From contig NZ_CP062008.1 in the NCBI RefSeq assembly GCF_005670685.2, positions 868,001 to 932,000 of the forward strand: a stretch of DNA of 64,000 nucleotides, read 5' to 3'. The notes below the pieces were generated by a model that saw nothing but the letters and a program-made list of their open reading frames with translations, searched no databases and was not told the DNA's origin. A program made the position numbers and the translations under genes. The DNA comes from Mycolicibacterium mucogenicum DSM 44124 (GTDB lineage Bacteria; Actinomycetota; Actinomycetes; Mycobacteriales; Mycobacteriaceae). Of this stretch, positions 36,151 to 46,586 are shown in pieces (the first letter of the stretch is position 1; every line of letters starts with the position of its first letter).

Positions 36151-37314
36151 TCAGTACGAGCGAGGCAGACCGAGCGAGGTCTGCGCCACGAAGTTAAGCA
36201 CCATCTCACGGCTGACCGGAGCGATGCGTGCCAGTCGCGACGCCGTGACCGCGGCGGCGATGCCGTACTCCTTGGTCAGGCCGTTGCCACCGAGCGACTG
36301 CACGGCCTGATCGACGGCGCGCACCGAGGCCTCACCGGCGGCGTACTTGGCCATGTTGGCGGCTTCGGCGGCACCGAAGTCGTCACCCGCGTCGTACAGC
36401 GTGGCGGCCTTCTGCATCATCAGCTTGGCCAGCTCGAGTTCGATGTGGATCTGCGCCAGCGGGTGCGAGATGCCCTGGTGCGAACCGATCGGCACCTTCC
36501 AGACCTGACGGGTCTTGACGTACTCGGTGGCAGTGCGGATCGCGAGCCGGCCGGTGCCGACGGCCATGGCCGCGCCGATGATCCGTTCCGGGTTCAGGCC
36601 CGCGAACAGCTGCGCGATCGCGGCGTCCTCGGAGCCGACGAGTGCATCGGCGGGCAGCCGCACCTCGTCCAGGAACACCTGGAACTGGCTCTCGGGGCTG
36701 ATGATCTCCATCTCGATCTTGGTCCAGCTCAGGCCCGGCGCATCGGTCGGGACCACGAACAGTGCCGGCTTGAGGTTGCCGGTCTTGTGGTCCTCGGTGC
36801 GGCCGACGACGAGCACGGCGTCAGCCTGATCGATGCCCGAGATGAAGACCTTCTGGCCGGACAGGATCCAGTCGCCGCCGTCGCGGCGCGCCGTCGTGGT
36901 GATGCGGTGGCTGTTGGAGCCGGCGTCGGGTTCGGTGATCGCGAAGGCCATGGTGAGTGAGCCGTCCGCCAGCCCCGGGACCCAGCGCTTCTTCTGCTCT
37001 TCGGTGCCGTACTTCGAGATGATGGTGCCGTTGATGGCCGACGAGACCACCATCATCAGCAGCGGACAGCCGTTGGCGGCCATCTCTTCCATGACCAGGC
37101 TCAGCTCGTACATGCCGGCGCCGCCGCCGCCGTACTCCTCGGGCATGTTGACGCCCAGGAAGCCGTGTTTGCCTGCCTCGGACCACAATTCGTCGGTGTG
37201 CTCGCCGGCGCGGGCCTTCTCCAGGAAGTAGTCCTGGCCGAACTTCGAGGCCATCGCGACGACGGCCTCGCGCAGCGCCTTGCGCTCGTCGGATTCGATG
37301 AAGCTCATTGTCAT
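36151..37314 (-). CDS. fadE12: Acyl-CoA dehydrogenase (FadE12 type)
   Basis: A 387-residue FAD enzyme that introduces a 2,3 double bond into an acyl-CoA. FAITEPDAGSNSHRIT and the C-terminal QSLGGNGLTKEYGIAAAVTA are standard; the late Glu of RIAPVSREMVLNF occupies the base position seen in many FadE proteins. ATG 37314 overlaps the carboxylase stop. Rv0972c is the positional equivalent; the natural chain is unproven. Confidence 0.88.
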   Translation of the reverse strand: MTMSFIESDERKALREAVVAMASKFGQDYFLEKARAGEHTDELWSEAGKHGFLGVNMPEEYGGGGAGMYELSLVMEEMAANGCPLLMMVVSSAINGTIISKYGTEEQKKRWVPGLADGSLTMAFAITEPDAGSNSHRITTTARRDGGDWILSGQKVFISGIDQADAVLVVGRTEDHKTGNLKPALFVVPTDAPGLSWTKIEMEIISPESQFQVFLDEVRLPADALVGSEDAAIAQLFAGLNPERIIGAAMAVGTGRLAIRTATEYVKTRQVWKVPIGSHQGISHPLAQIHIELELAKLMMQKAATLYDAGDDFGAAEAANMAKYAAGEASVRAVDQAVQSLGGNGLTKEYGIAAAVTASRLARIAPVSREMVLNFVAQTSLGLPRSY

Positions 37315-39269
37315 TCTCCTTCGGGGGTTTCTACACGGGCGAGCACGGCACCGACGTCGACCTGCTGGCCGGGTTGCACGTTGAGTTCGGCGAGCACACC
37401 GGAATCCGGTGCGGCGATGGTGTGTTCCATCTTCATGGCTTCCAGCCAGATGAGGGGCTGGCCGGTCGTGACGGCGTCGCCGACGGCAGCGCCGACTCGG
37501 ACCACCAGTCCGGGCATCGGCGCCAGCAGCGAACCTTGAGCGACGGCCGCGTCCGGGTCGGGGAAGCGCGGCTGGGCCACGAGGTGCACGGCCCCGGCGG
37601 GGGAGTCGACGAACACATCGGCGTCGTAACGCGCGACGTCGAACGACCGCTCAACTCCGTTGACCGACAACACCACTCGGGCGGGTTCGGCGGTCACGAC
37701 GGTGACGTCGTCGCGGTCGGGCAGTTCGACGCCGTCGCGGGTGTACCGGTACCGCACCTGGTGCTCGGCGCCGGCCGCGTCACTGTACGAACGGCTCTGG
37801 TAGCCCGACGCGAGGTTGCGCCAACCGCTCGGTGCGGCGGCGAAAACCGTTGCCGTGGCGCGGTTGTGTGCCGCATCGGCCAGGGCGGCGGCGACGGCGG
37901 CCAGCGTGACGTCGGTGTCCGCCGGTGCCGCGAGTTCGGCCAGGCCGTGGGTGTCGAAGAACGCGGTGTCGGTGTCGCCGGCGAGAAAAGCGGGGTGGCG
38001 CAACACATTCACCAACAGGTCGCGGTTGGTGCGCAGGCCGTGGATGCGCGCGCGGGACAGCGCGTCGGCGAGGATCGCCGCGGCCCGGTCCCGGGTGGAC
38101 GCGAACGAGATGACCTTGGCCAGCATCGGGTCGTAGAACACCGACACCACCGAACCGTCGACGATGCCGGAGTCGACGCGTGTTCCGGCGCGGCCCAGCA
38201 GGCTGAACTCGGTGCGGACGCCCGGCACGTCGAATCGGTGCACTGTGCCGGCCTGCGGCTGCCAGTCCTTGGCCGGGTCTTCGGCGTAGAGCCGGGCCTC
38301 GATCGAATGTCCCTGCGTTGTGGGCGGTTCCGCGGCGAGCGCACCCCCGTCGGCCACATCGAGCTGCAGCTCGACCAGGTCGAGTCCGGTGGTCTCCTCG
38401 GTGACCGGGTGCTCGACCTGCAGGCGGGTGTTCATCTCCAGGAAGAAGAAGTCGCCACCTCCGTCGGACATGAACTCGACGGTGCCGGCGCCGGTGTATC
38501 CGATGGCGGTCGCTGCCAGCCGGGCGGCCTCGAACAGCTTGGCGCGCATGCCCGGCGTCCGCTCCACGAGCGGGGACGGCGCTTCCTCGATGACCTTCTG
38601 GTGCCGCCGCTGAATGGAGCATTCGCGTTCGCCGACGGCCCACACCGTGCCGTGCGCGTCGGCCATCACCTGGACCTCGATGTGGTGGCCGCTGGCCAGG
38701 TAACGCTCGCAGAACACCGTCGGATCACCGAACGCGGACTGGGCCTCGCGTTGTGCGGCCGCGACTTCGGCCGGCAGCGCGGACAATTCGCGAACGACCC
38801 GCATGCCGCGGCCGCCGCCGCCGGCGGAGGCCTTGATCAGCACCGGCAGTTGGTCGGCGGTGACGGTGTCGGGGTCCAGCTCGGTGAGCACCGGAACGCC
38901 GGCCGCCGACATCAGCTTCTTGGCCTCGATCTTGGAGCCCATGGCCTGCACGGCCGCCACCGGCGGACCGATCCACGTCAGCCCGGCATCCTGCACCGCG
39001 GCCGCGAAATCCGGGTTCTCCGAGAGGAATCCGTACCCGGGATGTATCGCGTCGGCGCCGGACGCTTTGGCGGCGGCGATCAGCTGGGCGGCGTCGAGAT
39101 ACCCGGTGCGGCCCTCGAGCCGCACCCGGTCGTCGGCTTCGGCGACGTGCGGGGACGCGGCGTCGGGGTCGGTGTAGACCGCGACGGTGCCGATGCCGAG
39201 CCGGCGGCAGGTGGCGAACACCCGGCGGGCGATTTCCCCGCGGTTGGCGACAAGAACTTTCGTGATCAT
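37311..39269 (-). CDS. accA2: Acyl-CoA carboxylase alpha subunit (biotin carboxylase-BCCP)
   Basis: A 652-residue subunit. Biotin carboxylase (residues 1-450) starts KVLVANRGEIARRVF and includes HPGYGFLSEN, KASAGGGGRGMRVV and MNTRLQVEHPVTEETTG. A BT-like middle domain is followed by the biotinyl domain with the biotin Lys in LEAMKMEHTI. The size is that of methylcrotonyl- or geranyl-CoA carboxylase alpha rather than acetyl-CoA carboxylase. Start is ATG 39269, 13 bp after accD. By synteny it is accA2 (Rv0973c). Confidence 0.92.
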   Translation of the reverse strand: MITKVLVANRGEIARRVFATCRRLGIGTVAVYTDPDAASPHVAEADDRVRLEGRTGYLDAAQLIAAAKASGADAIHPGYGFLSENPDFAAAVQDAGLTWIGPPVAAVQAMGSKIEAKKLMSAAGVPVLTELDPDTVTADQLPVLIKASAGGGGRGMRVVRELSALPAEVAAAQREAQSAFGDPTVFCERYLASGHHIEVQVMADAHGTVWAVGERECSIQRRHQKVIEEAPSPLVERTPGMRAKLFEAARLAATAIGYTGAGTVEFMSDGGGDFFFLEMNTRLQVEHPVTEETTGLDLVELQLDVADGGALAAEPPTTQGHSIEARLYAEDPAKDWQPQAGTVHRFDVPGVRTEFSLLGRAGTRVDSGIVDGSVVSVFYDPMLAKVISFASTRDRAAAILADALSRARIHGLRTNRDLLVNVLRHPAFLAGDTDTAFFDTHGLAELAAPADTDVTLAAVAAALADAAHNRATATVFAAAPSGWRNLASGYQSRSYSDAAGAEHQVRYRYTRDGVELPDRDDVTVVTAEPARVVLSVNGVERSFDVARYDADVFVDSPAGAVHLVAQPRFPDPDAAVAQGSLLAPMPGLVVRVGAAVGDAVTTGQPLIWLEAMKMEHTIAAPDSGVLAELNVQPGQQVDVGAVLARVETPEGE

Positions 39270-39282
39270 CTGGGTTCTCAAC

Positions 39283-40878
<1,596 letters not shown>

Positions 40879-40909
40879 GATGTGCAATCCGCTCCGCTAC
40901 TTGCTTGTG

Positions 40910-42058
40910 TCACGACTGGAATCCCAACGTCTTTGCGGCCAGCGAGGTGAGAATCTCGGTGGTGCCGCCGCCGATACCGATGATGCGCATGTCGCGGTAC
41001 TGCCGCTCGATCTCCGACTCGGCCATGTAGCCCATGCCGCCGAACAGTTGCACGCCCGCGTTGGCCACCCACTCGCCGGCTTCGACGGCCGTGTTCTTGG
41101 CGAAGCACACTTCGGCGATCAGGTTCGTCTCGCCGGCCAGCTCGCGCTCGACCAGATGGTGCGTGTAGACCCGGGCAACGTCGATGCGCCGGGCCATCTC
41201 GGCCAGGGTGTTCTGCACCGACTGGCGCGAGATCAGCGGCCGGCCGAAGGTCTCCCGGTCGCGGCACCACTGCACGGTCAGGTCCAGGCAGCGCTGCGCG
41301 CTCGCGTAGGCCTGCGCGGCGAGCCCGACGCGCTCGGAGACGAACGCGCCGGCGATCTGCAGGAAGCCGGAGTTCTCGGGCCCGACCAGGTTGGCGGCCG
41401 GGACGCGGACGTCGACGTAGGACAGCTCGGCGGTGTCCGACGAACGCCAGCCCATCTTCTCCAGCTTGCGGCTGACGGTGAAGCCCGGCGTGTCCTTATC
41501 CACCACGATCAGCGAAACACCGGCTGCGCCAGGGCCTCCGGTGCGGACCGCGGTCACGACATAGTCGGCGCGCACACCGGAGGTGATGTAGGTCTTGGCG
41601 CCGTTGATGATGAAGTCGTCGCCGTCGCGGTCGGCGCGGGTCGTCAGGTGCCCGACGTCGGAGCCGCCGTCGGGTTCGGTGATGGCCAGTGAGCCGATCA
41701 TCTTGCCCTGCAACGTCGGTCGCACATAGGTGTCGATCAGCCGCTGATCGCCGGAGGCGATCATGTGCGGCGTGGAGATGCCGCAGGTGAACAGCGACGC
41801 GAAGACGCCGCCGGGCACGCCGGCGTAATGCAGTTCCTCGCAGACGATCACGGCGTCGGCACCGTCGCCGCCCCCGCCACCGACGGATTCGGGCGCCTGG
41901 GCGCCCAGCAGGCCGGCCGCACCGGCTGCCTCGTGCAGCGAACGGGGCAGCTCGCCGCTGCGTTCCCACTCGTCGACGTGGGGCAGGATCTCGCGTTCGG
42001 CGAACGCGCGCACGGTCTTTCGCAGTGCGTCACGTTCGGGCGTGGTCCAGATGCTCAC
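40910..42058 (-). CDS. fadE13: Acyl-CoA dehydrogenase (FadE13/AtuD-like)
   Basis: A 382-residue acyl-CoA dehydrogenase. SLAITEPDGGSDVGHLTT, GWRSSDTAELSYVDVRVP and QLFGGMGYMAESEIERQYRD are typical, and the base Glu is in IGGGTTEILTS. GTG 42058 overlaps the atuA stop by GTGA, so translation is coupled. In an Atu-like pathway it would be the citronellyl-CoA dehydrogenase, but this is inference from the operon. Confidence 0.9.
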   Translation of the reverse strand: MSIWTTPERDALRKTVRAFAEREILPHVDEWERSGELPRSLHEAAGAAGLLGAQAPESVGGGGGDGADAVIVCEELHYAGVPGGVFASLFTCGISTPHMIASGDQRLIDTYVRPTLQGKMIGSLAITEPDGGSDVGHLTTRADRDGDDFIINGAKTYITSGVRADYVVTAVRTGGPGAAGVSLIVVDKDTPGFTVSRKLEKMGWRSSDTAELSYVDVRVPAANLVGPENSGFLQIAGAFVSERVGLAAQAYASAQRCLDLTVQWCRDRETFGRPLISRQSVQNTLAEMARRIDVARVYTHHLVERELAGETNLIAEVCFAKNTAVEAGEWVANAGVQLFGGMGYMAESEIERQYRDMRIIGIGGGTTEILTSLAAKTLGFQS

Positions 42059-43770
42059 GAAATCAGTTCCTCCGGGATGTCGAGATGACGGGTTCGTAGC
42101 CATTCCCCGAGGCCCTTGGCCTGGGGATCGAATCGGGCCTGGTACGCGACGCCTTCGCCGAGGATGCCCTCGATGACGAAGTTGATGGCGCGCAGATTGG
42201 GCAGCAGATGCCGGGTGACGGGCAGCTCGGCCGCCTCGGGCAGCAGCTCACGCAGTTTCTCGACCGTCAATGTGTGTGCCAGCCAACGCCATTGGGCATC
42301 CGTGCGGACCCAGACGCCGACATTGGCCGACCCGCCCTTGTCGCCGCTGCGGGCCCCGGCGATGGTGCCCAGTGGTGCTCGACGCGTCGGTCCGGCAGGC
42401 AGCGGATCCGGCAGCGCCGGGTCGGCGACGGGCCCCAACTTCAGCGTCTGCGCGGACGGCGCGATGTCGACCCGGGCGCCGTCGGCATGTACCGCCACGT
42501 GCGGCACCAGGGCGGCGTCGACGTAGCCGGGCTTGAACAGGCCGTACACCTGGCCGTCGCCCGGGGGTGCGGTGGTGGTGAAGCCCGGATAGCTGGCGAG
42601 CGCGAGTTCGACTGCCGCCGCGGAGAACTGGCGGCCGACCTTGGCCGGATCGGGGTCGCGCACCACGCAGTGCAGCAGCGCGCTGGCGCGTTCCTCGGTG
42701 TCGGCGTCGGGATGATCAGTGCGGGCCAGGGTCCACTGCAACTCGGCCGGGCGCGCCGTGATGCTGGCTTCCAGCTGGCGCTGCAGCAGGTCCGCCTTCG
42801 CCTCGATGTCCAGGCCGGTGAGGATGAACGACGCAGCGTTGCGGAAGCCGCCGATGCTGTTGAGCGACACCTTCAACGTGGGCGGCGGCGCCTCGCCGCG
42901 CACGCCCGAGATGCGGACTCGGTCTTCACCGTCGGCGGACAGCTCGAGCGAGTCGACCCGCAGAGTGGCGTCGGGATTGGCATAGCGCGCCCCGGTGATC
43001 TCGTACAGCAGCTGCGCGGTGACGGTGTCGACGCTGACGCGGCCCCCGGTGCCCGGGTGCTTGGTGATCACCGACGAGCCGTCCGCCGCGATCTCCGCCA
43101 GCGGGAACCCGGGACGGATCAGGTCGGGGATCTCGGTGAAGAAGCTGAAATTGCCACCGGTGGCCTGCGTGCCGCATTCGATGACGTGGCCGGCGGCGAT
43201 CGCGCCCGCAAGTGCGTCGTAGTCGGTGCGGGTCCAGCCGAAGTGCGCGGCGGCCGGTCCGACGATCACCGAGGCGTCGGTGACCCGGCCGGTGACGACG
43301 ACGTCGGCGCCGGACTTCAGGCAGTCCACGATGCCCCAGGCACCGAGGTAGGCATTGGCCGACAGCGGGGTGCCGAAGCCGAGCTCGTCGGCGCGCGCCA
43401 CCAGGTCGTCACCCTCGACGTGTGCGACGTTCACCGACAGCCCGAGCTTGTCGGCCAGGGCGCGTACCGCGGCTGCCAGGCCGGCCGGATTGAGGCCGCC
43501 GGCGTTGGCGACGATCTTCACGCCCTGGTCCAGGGCCAGGCCCAGGGACTGCTCCAGTTGGCGCAGGAAGGTCTTGGCGTATCCGAGGTCGGCGTTCTTG
43601 GCCCGGTCCCGCGCGAGGATCAGCATGGTCAGCTCGGCGAGGTAGTCGCCGGTGAGGTAGTCCAGCTCGCCGCCGGCGAGCATCTCGTGCATCGCCGCCA
43701 GCCGGTCTCCATAGAACCCCGAGCAGTTACCGATCCGGACTGCTGGTGATGTCACACACACTCCCGTCAT
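42055..43770 (-). CDS. AtuA-like DUF1446 protein, first gene of operon
   Basis: A 571-residue protein with an N-terminal DUF1446 domain (VRIGNCSGFYGDRLAAM, IVANAGGLNPAGLA, VVVTGRVTDASVIVGP, FSFFTEIPD) and a C-terminal extension (RRAPLGTIAGARSGDKGGSANVGVWV) as in acyclic terpene utilisation protein AtuA. AtuA is needed for citronellol and geraniol growth in Pseudomonas, its biochemical role being unclear. It heads a six-gene operon, all with gaps under 32 bp or overlaps. ATG 43770 is preceded by an inverted repeat at 43796. Confidence 0.88.
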   Translation of the reverse strand: MTGVCVTSPAVRIGNCSGFYGDRLAAMHEMLAGGELDYLTGDYLAELTMLILARDRAKNADLGYAKTFLRQLEQSLGLALDQGVKIVANAGGLNPAGLAAAVRALADKLGLSVNVAHVEGDDLVARADELGFGTPLSANAYLGAWGIVDCLKSGADVVVTGRVTDASVIVGPAAAHFGWTRTDYDALAGAIAAGHVIECGTQATGGNFSFFTEIPDLIRPGFPLAEIAADGSSVITKHPGTGGRVSVDTVTAQLLYEITGARYANPDATLRVDSLELSADGEDRVRISGVRGEAPPPTLKVSLNSIGGFRNAASFILTGLDIEAKADLLQRQLEASITARPAELQWTLARTDHPDADTEERASALLHCVVRDPDPAKVGRQFSAAAVELALASYPGFTTTAPPGDGQVYGLFKPGYVDAALVPHVAVHADGARVDIAPSAQTLKLGPVADPALPDPLPAGPTRRAPLGTIAGARSGDKGGSANVGVWVRTDAQWRWLAHTLTVEKLRELLPEAAELPVTRHLLPNLRAINFVIEGILGEGVAYQARFDPQAKGLGEWLRTRHLDIPEELIS

Positions 43771-43795
43771 TCAACCAACCGGTAGGGAGGTTAGT

Positions 43796-43812
43796 CGGTA
43801 CTAGCGGTACCG
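43796..43812. promoter_or_regulatory. Inverted repeat CGGTAC-N5-GTACCG upstream of atuA operon
   Basis: Perfect 6-bp arms with a 5-bp spacer, 26 bp before the operon's first ATG and upstream of rpmF on the other side. The placement suits a repressor of the acyl-CoA operon; no regulator gene is next to it. Confidence 0.45.
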
Positions 43813-43995
43813 AGTCAAGGGGGCTGGGGGTTGCGTGTTGCCCGGTTGGGGCGACGTTTTGGAGCCTACGCAGGTCGACGGCTATCCTGAGGTGCAATCG
43901 CTGCGCACGCGGGAGCAATAGAGAGGCCATTGGCCCTACTTGTTCGCGACGCGGCCGACCGCAAGCAATTCCGTTTAGTTAGAGAGGTGCACATC

Positions 43996-44172
43996 ATGGC
44001 TGTGCCCAAGCGCAGGATGTCGCGCTCGAACACCCGTAGCCGTCGCGCGCAGTGGAAGGCCGAGGCCACCGGTCTGGTCAGCGTGAACGTCGCAGGTCAG
44101 GCGCACAAGGTGCCGCGTCGTCTGCTCAAGGCCGCGCGTCTGGGTCTGATCGACCTCGACCGCCGCGCCTGA
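43996..44172 (+). CDS. rpmF: 50S ribosomal protein L32
   Basis: A 58-residue basic protein. [20 protein letters not shown] is the L32 signature, and the rest lacks the CxxC zinc ribbon of many bacterial L32 proteins, which is normal for the actinobacterial short form. ATG 43996 follows AGAGAGG. An extended TTG start at 43930 would add 22 unlikely residues. It lies just upstream of mprA. Confidence 0.95.
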   Translation: MAVPKRRMSRSNTRSRRAQWKAEATGLVSVNVAGQAHKVPRRLLKAARLGLIDLDRRA

Positions 44173-44211
44173 ACCGACTGACGGTTTTTCTCGCGCCCGC
44201 GTGGCGCGTCT

Positions 44212-44228
44212 TCTCAGTCCACTCTCAG
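44212..44228 (+). promoter_or_regulatory. MprA-box-like TCTCAG direct repeat upstream of mprA
   Basis: TCTCAG at 44212 and again at 44223, 11 bp apart, ends 17 bp before the mprA GTG. The same spacing occurs in front of pepD. MprA is known to bind loosely conserved direct repeats and to autoregulate. Confidence 0.7.
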
Positions 44229-44244
44229 ATGGTGGGGTGAGACT

Positions 44245-44937
44245 GTGCCTGTGCGAATCCTTGTAGTCGACGATGACCGCGCTGTACGCGAATCACTGCG
44301 CCGGTCACTGACTTTCAACGGGTACTCGGTCGAACTGGCTCAAGACGGTGTCGAGGCGCTGGAGCGCATCTCCAGCGACCGGCCCGACGCCGTCGTGCTC
44401 GACGACATGATGCCCCGGCTGGACGGGCGCGGAGTCTGCCGTCAGCTGCGCAGCAGCGGCGACGACCTTCCCGTGCTGATGCTGACGGCCCGTGACTCGA
44501 TCGATGAGCGGGTCGCCGGCCTCGACGCCGGTGCTGACGACTACCTGCCGAAGCCATTCGCACTCGAGGAACTCCTCGCACGGATGCGGGCCCTGCTCCG
44601 CCGGACCGGCCCCGCCGACGGCGCCGAGTCGGCCGCGCTGACGTTCTCGGACCTCAGCCTCGATCCGGTGACGCGTGAGGTCACCCGGGGCTCCCGGTCT
44701 ATCAGCCTGACCCGCACCGAGTTCTCGCTGCTCGAGATGCTCATCCACAACCCGCGCCGGGTGCTCAGCCGCAGCCGGATCCTCGAAGAGGTGTGGGGCT
44801 TCGATTTTCCGACGTCGGGCAATGCCCTTGAGGTCTACGTCGGTTACCTGCGCCGCAAGACCGAGGCCGAGGGAGAACCGCGCCTGATCCACACCGTCCG
44901 CGGTGTGGGTTACGTGCTGCGTGAGACCCCGCCCTGA
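44245..44937 (+). CDS. mprA: Response regulator MprA, OmpR family
   Basis: A 230-residue regulator of the envelope-stress response. The receiver domain has the acidic pair in LVVDDDRAV, the phosphoacceptor Asp in [12 protein letters not shown] and the Lys of [16 protein letters not shown]. The C-terminal winged helix reads [20 protein letters not shown] and ends [13 protein letters not shown]. The GTG at 44245 matches the M. tuberculosis start. Its stop overlaps the mprB ATG. MprA activates sigE, sigB and pepD in M. tuberculosis. Confidence 0.95.
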   Translation: MPVRILVVDDDRAVRESLRRSLTFNGYSVELAQDGVEALERISSDRPDAVVLDDMMPRLDGRGVCRQLRSSGDDLPVLMLTARDSIDERVAGLDAGADDYLPKPFALEELLARMRALLRRTGPADGAESAALTFSDLSLDPVTREVTRGSRSISLTRTEFSLLEMLIHNPRRVLSRSRILEEVWGFDFPTSGNALEVYVGYLRRKTEAEGEPRLIHTVRGVGYVLRETPP

Positions 44938-46475
44938 TGCTCGACCGGCTTCGCGTCGCGGTGGACCGGAAGATGCGGGAAGTACCGCAGATGCCGGTGA
45001 CGCCGGACGGCACAGTGCAACACGATGCCAGCTCGGTGTCGCTGAAATGGCGCGTCATGCTGCTCGCGATGTCGATGGTGGCGATGGTCGTCGTCCTCAT
45101 GTCGGTCGCGGTGTACGTCGTGGTGTCCAAGGCGCTGTACGGCGACATCGACAACCAGTTGCACAGCCGCGCGCAACTGCTCATCGAGAGCGGTTCCCTG
45201 GCCGTCGACCCCGGCAAGGCCATCGAGGGCACCGCGTACTCGGACGTCAACGCGATGTACGTGATCCCGGGGCAGTCCATCTACACCGCGAACCAGCAGG
45301 GGCAGACGCTGCCGCTCGGGACGCCGGAGAAGGACGTCATCGCCGGCAAGCTGCTGATGTCGTTGCGTACCACCAACTATCAGCGCGTGCTGGCGGTCCA
45401 CCTGCAGTCGGGCAACTCGCTGCTGATCTCCAAGAACCTCTGGCCCACCAGCCAGGTGCTCAAACGTCTCGGCACCATTTTGCTCATCGTGGGTGGAATA
45501 GGCATGGCCGTCGCCGCCATCGCCGGTGGCACGGTAGCGCGGACCGGACTGAGACCCGTGGCCCGGTTGACCGAGGCCACCGAACGCGTGGCCCGCACCG
45601 ATGATCTGCGTCCCATCCCGGTGTACGGCAATGACGAATTGGCCAGGCTGACAGAGGCTTTCAACATGATGTTGCGCGCGCTCGCCGAGTCGAGAGATCG
45701 GCAGGCCCGCTTGGTGTCGGACGCCGGTCATGAATTGCGCACACCGCTGACCTCGCTGCGGACCAATGTCGAGCTGTTGATGGCGGCCATGGCACCCGGC
45801 GCGCCGCCGTTCCCCGAAGAGGAGATGGCGGGTCTGCAATCCGACGTCATCGCCCAGATCGAGGAACTGTCGACCCTCGTCGGCGACCTGGTCGACCTGA
45901 CCCGCGACGATGCCGCGGTGACGGTCCACGAGCCCGTCGAGATGGCCGAGGTCGTCGAGCGCAGCCTGGAACGAGTTCGCCGCCGCCGCAACGACATTGA
46001 CTTCGACGTCGACATCGCCGGCTGGCAGGTGTACGGCGACGGGGCCGGGCTGTCCCGGGCCGTGCTGAACCTGCTCGACAACGCCGCCAAGTGGAGTCCG
46101 GCCGGCTCGGTGGTGCGGGTCCGGCTCGGACGCATCAATCCGACGCACGCGGAGCTGGTGGTCTCCGACTGGGGGCCGGGTATTCCTCCGCAGGAGCGGG
46201 GCCTGGTGTTCGAGCGTTTCTACCGGTCGACGACGGCGCGGGCGATGCCCGGCTCCGGTCTGGGACTGGCCATCGTCAAGCAGGTGGTGCTCAAACACGG
46301 TGGCGCACTGCGGATTGAGGACACCGTGCCGGGCGGGACGCCGCCGGGTACGTCGATCCATCTCGTGTTGCCGGGACGCCCCTCCGGCGTGACCGCAACA
46401 CACCGCCCTTCTGCGCTGGACGTAACGGGCCTGACCACGGAAAATGAACCTGCCCGGACGGGGGAGGAAGTCTAG
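44937..46475 (+). CDS. mprB: Sensor histidine kinase MprB
   Basis: A 512-residue membrane kinase. A first membrane segment (VMLLAMSMVAMVVVLMSVAV) and a second (ILLIVGGIGMAVAAIAGGTV) enclose an extracytoplasmic sensor region, followed by HAMP, the DHp His in SDAGHELRTPLTSL and the ATP-binding N, G1 and G2 boxes (NLLDNAAKWS, WGPGIP, GSGLGLAIVKQ). It should phosphorylate MprA under detergent or unfolded-protein stress outside the membrane. Confidence 0.95.
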   Translation: MLDRLRVAVDRKMREVPQMPVTPDGTVQHDASSVSLKWRVMLLAMSMVAMVVVLMSVAVYVVVSKALYGDIDNQLHSRAQLLIESGSLAVDPGKAIEGTAYSDVNAMYVIPGQSIYTANQQGQTLPLGTPEKDVIAGKLLMSLRTTNYQRVLAVHLQSGNSLLISKNLWPTSQVLKRLGTILLIVGGIGMAVAAIAGGTVARTGLRPVARLTEATERVARTDDLRPIPVYGNDELARLTEAFNMMLRALAESRDRQARLVSDAGHELRTPLTSLRTNVELLMAAMAPGAPPFPEEEMAGLQSDVIAQIEELSTLVGDLVDLTRDDAAVTVHEPVEMAEVVERSLERVRRRRNDIDFDVDIAGWQVYGDGAGLSRAVLNLLDNAAKWSPAGSVVRVRLGRINPTHAELVVSDWGPGIPPQERGLVFERFYRSTTARAMPGSGLGLAIVKQVVLKHGGALRIEDTVPGGTPPGTSIHLVLPGRPSGVTATHRPSALDVTGLTTENEPARTGEEV

Positions 46476-46491
46476 GGTGCGGCCTGTGGTG

Positions 46492-46508
46492 TCTCAGTGG
46501 ATTCTCAG
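46492..46508 (+). promoter_or_regulatory. MprA-box-like TCTCAG direct repeat upstream of pepD
   Basis: TCTCAG at 46492 and 46503 has the same 11-bp period as the mprA site and begins 17 bp after the mprB stop, about 80 bp before the pepD ATG. It suggests pepD has its own MprA-controlled promoter. Confidence 0.7.
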
Positions 46509-46586
46509 CCCGAATGGGCACCGTCAGGTCATGTCGTTCGTTGTCCCGGCAACGGATCGGAAATACAGGAAGAGTGTCGACCAGTA

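Noticed and set aside
43930..44172. Extended L32 start at TTG 43930
   Set aside because: Would add 22 residues not found in L32; the ATG at 43996 has a good ribosome-binding site.
44245..44937. Loss of phosphoacceptor in MprA (LDDMMP instead of LDVMMP)
   Set aside because: The acceptor Asp is the first D, which is kept; only the next residue differs.
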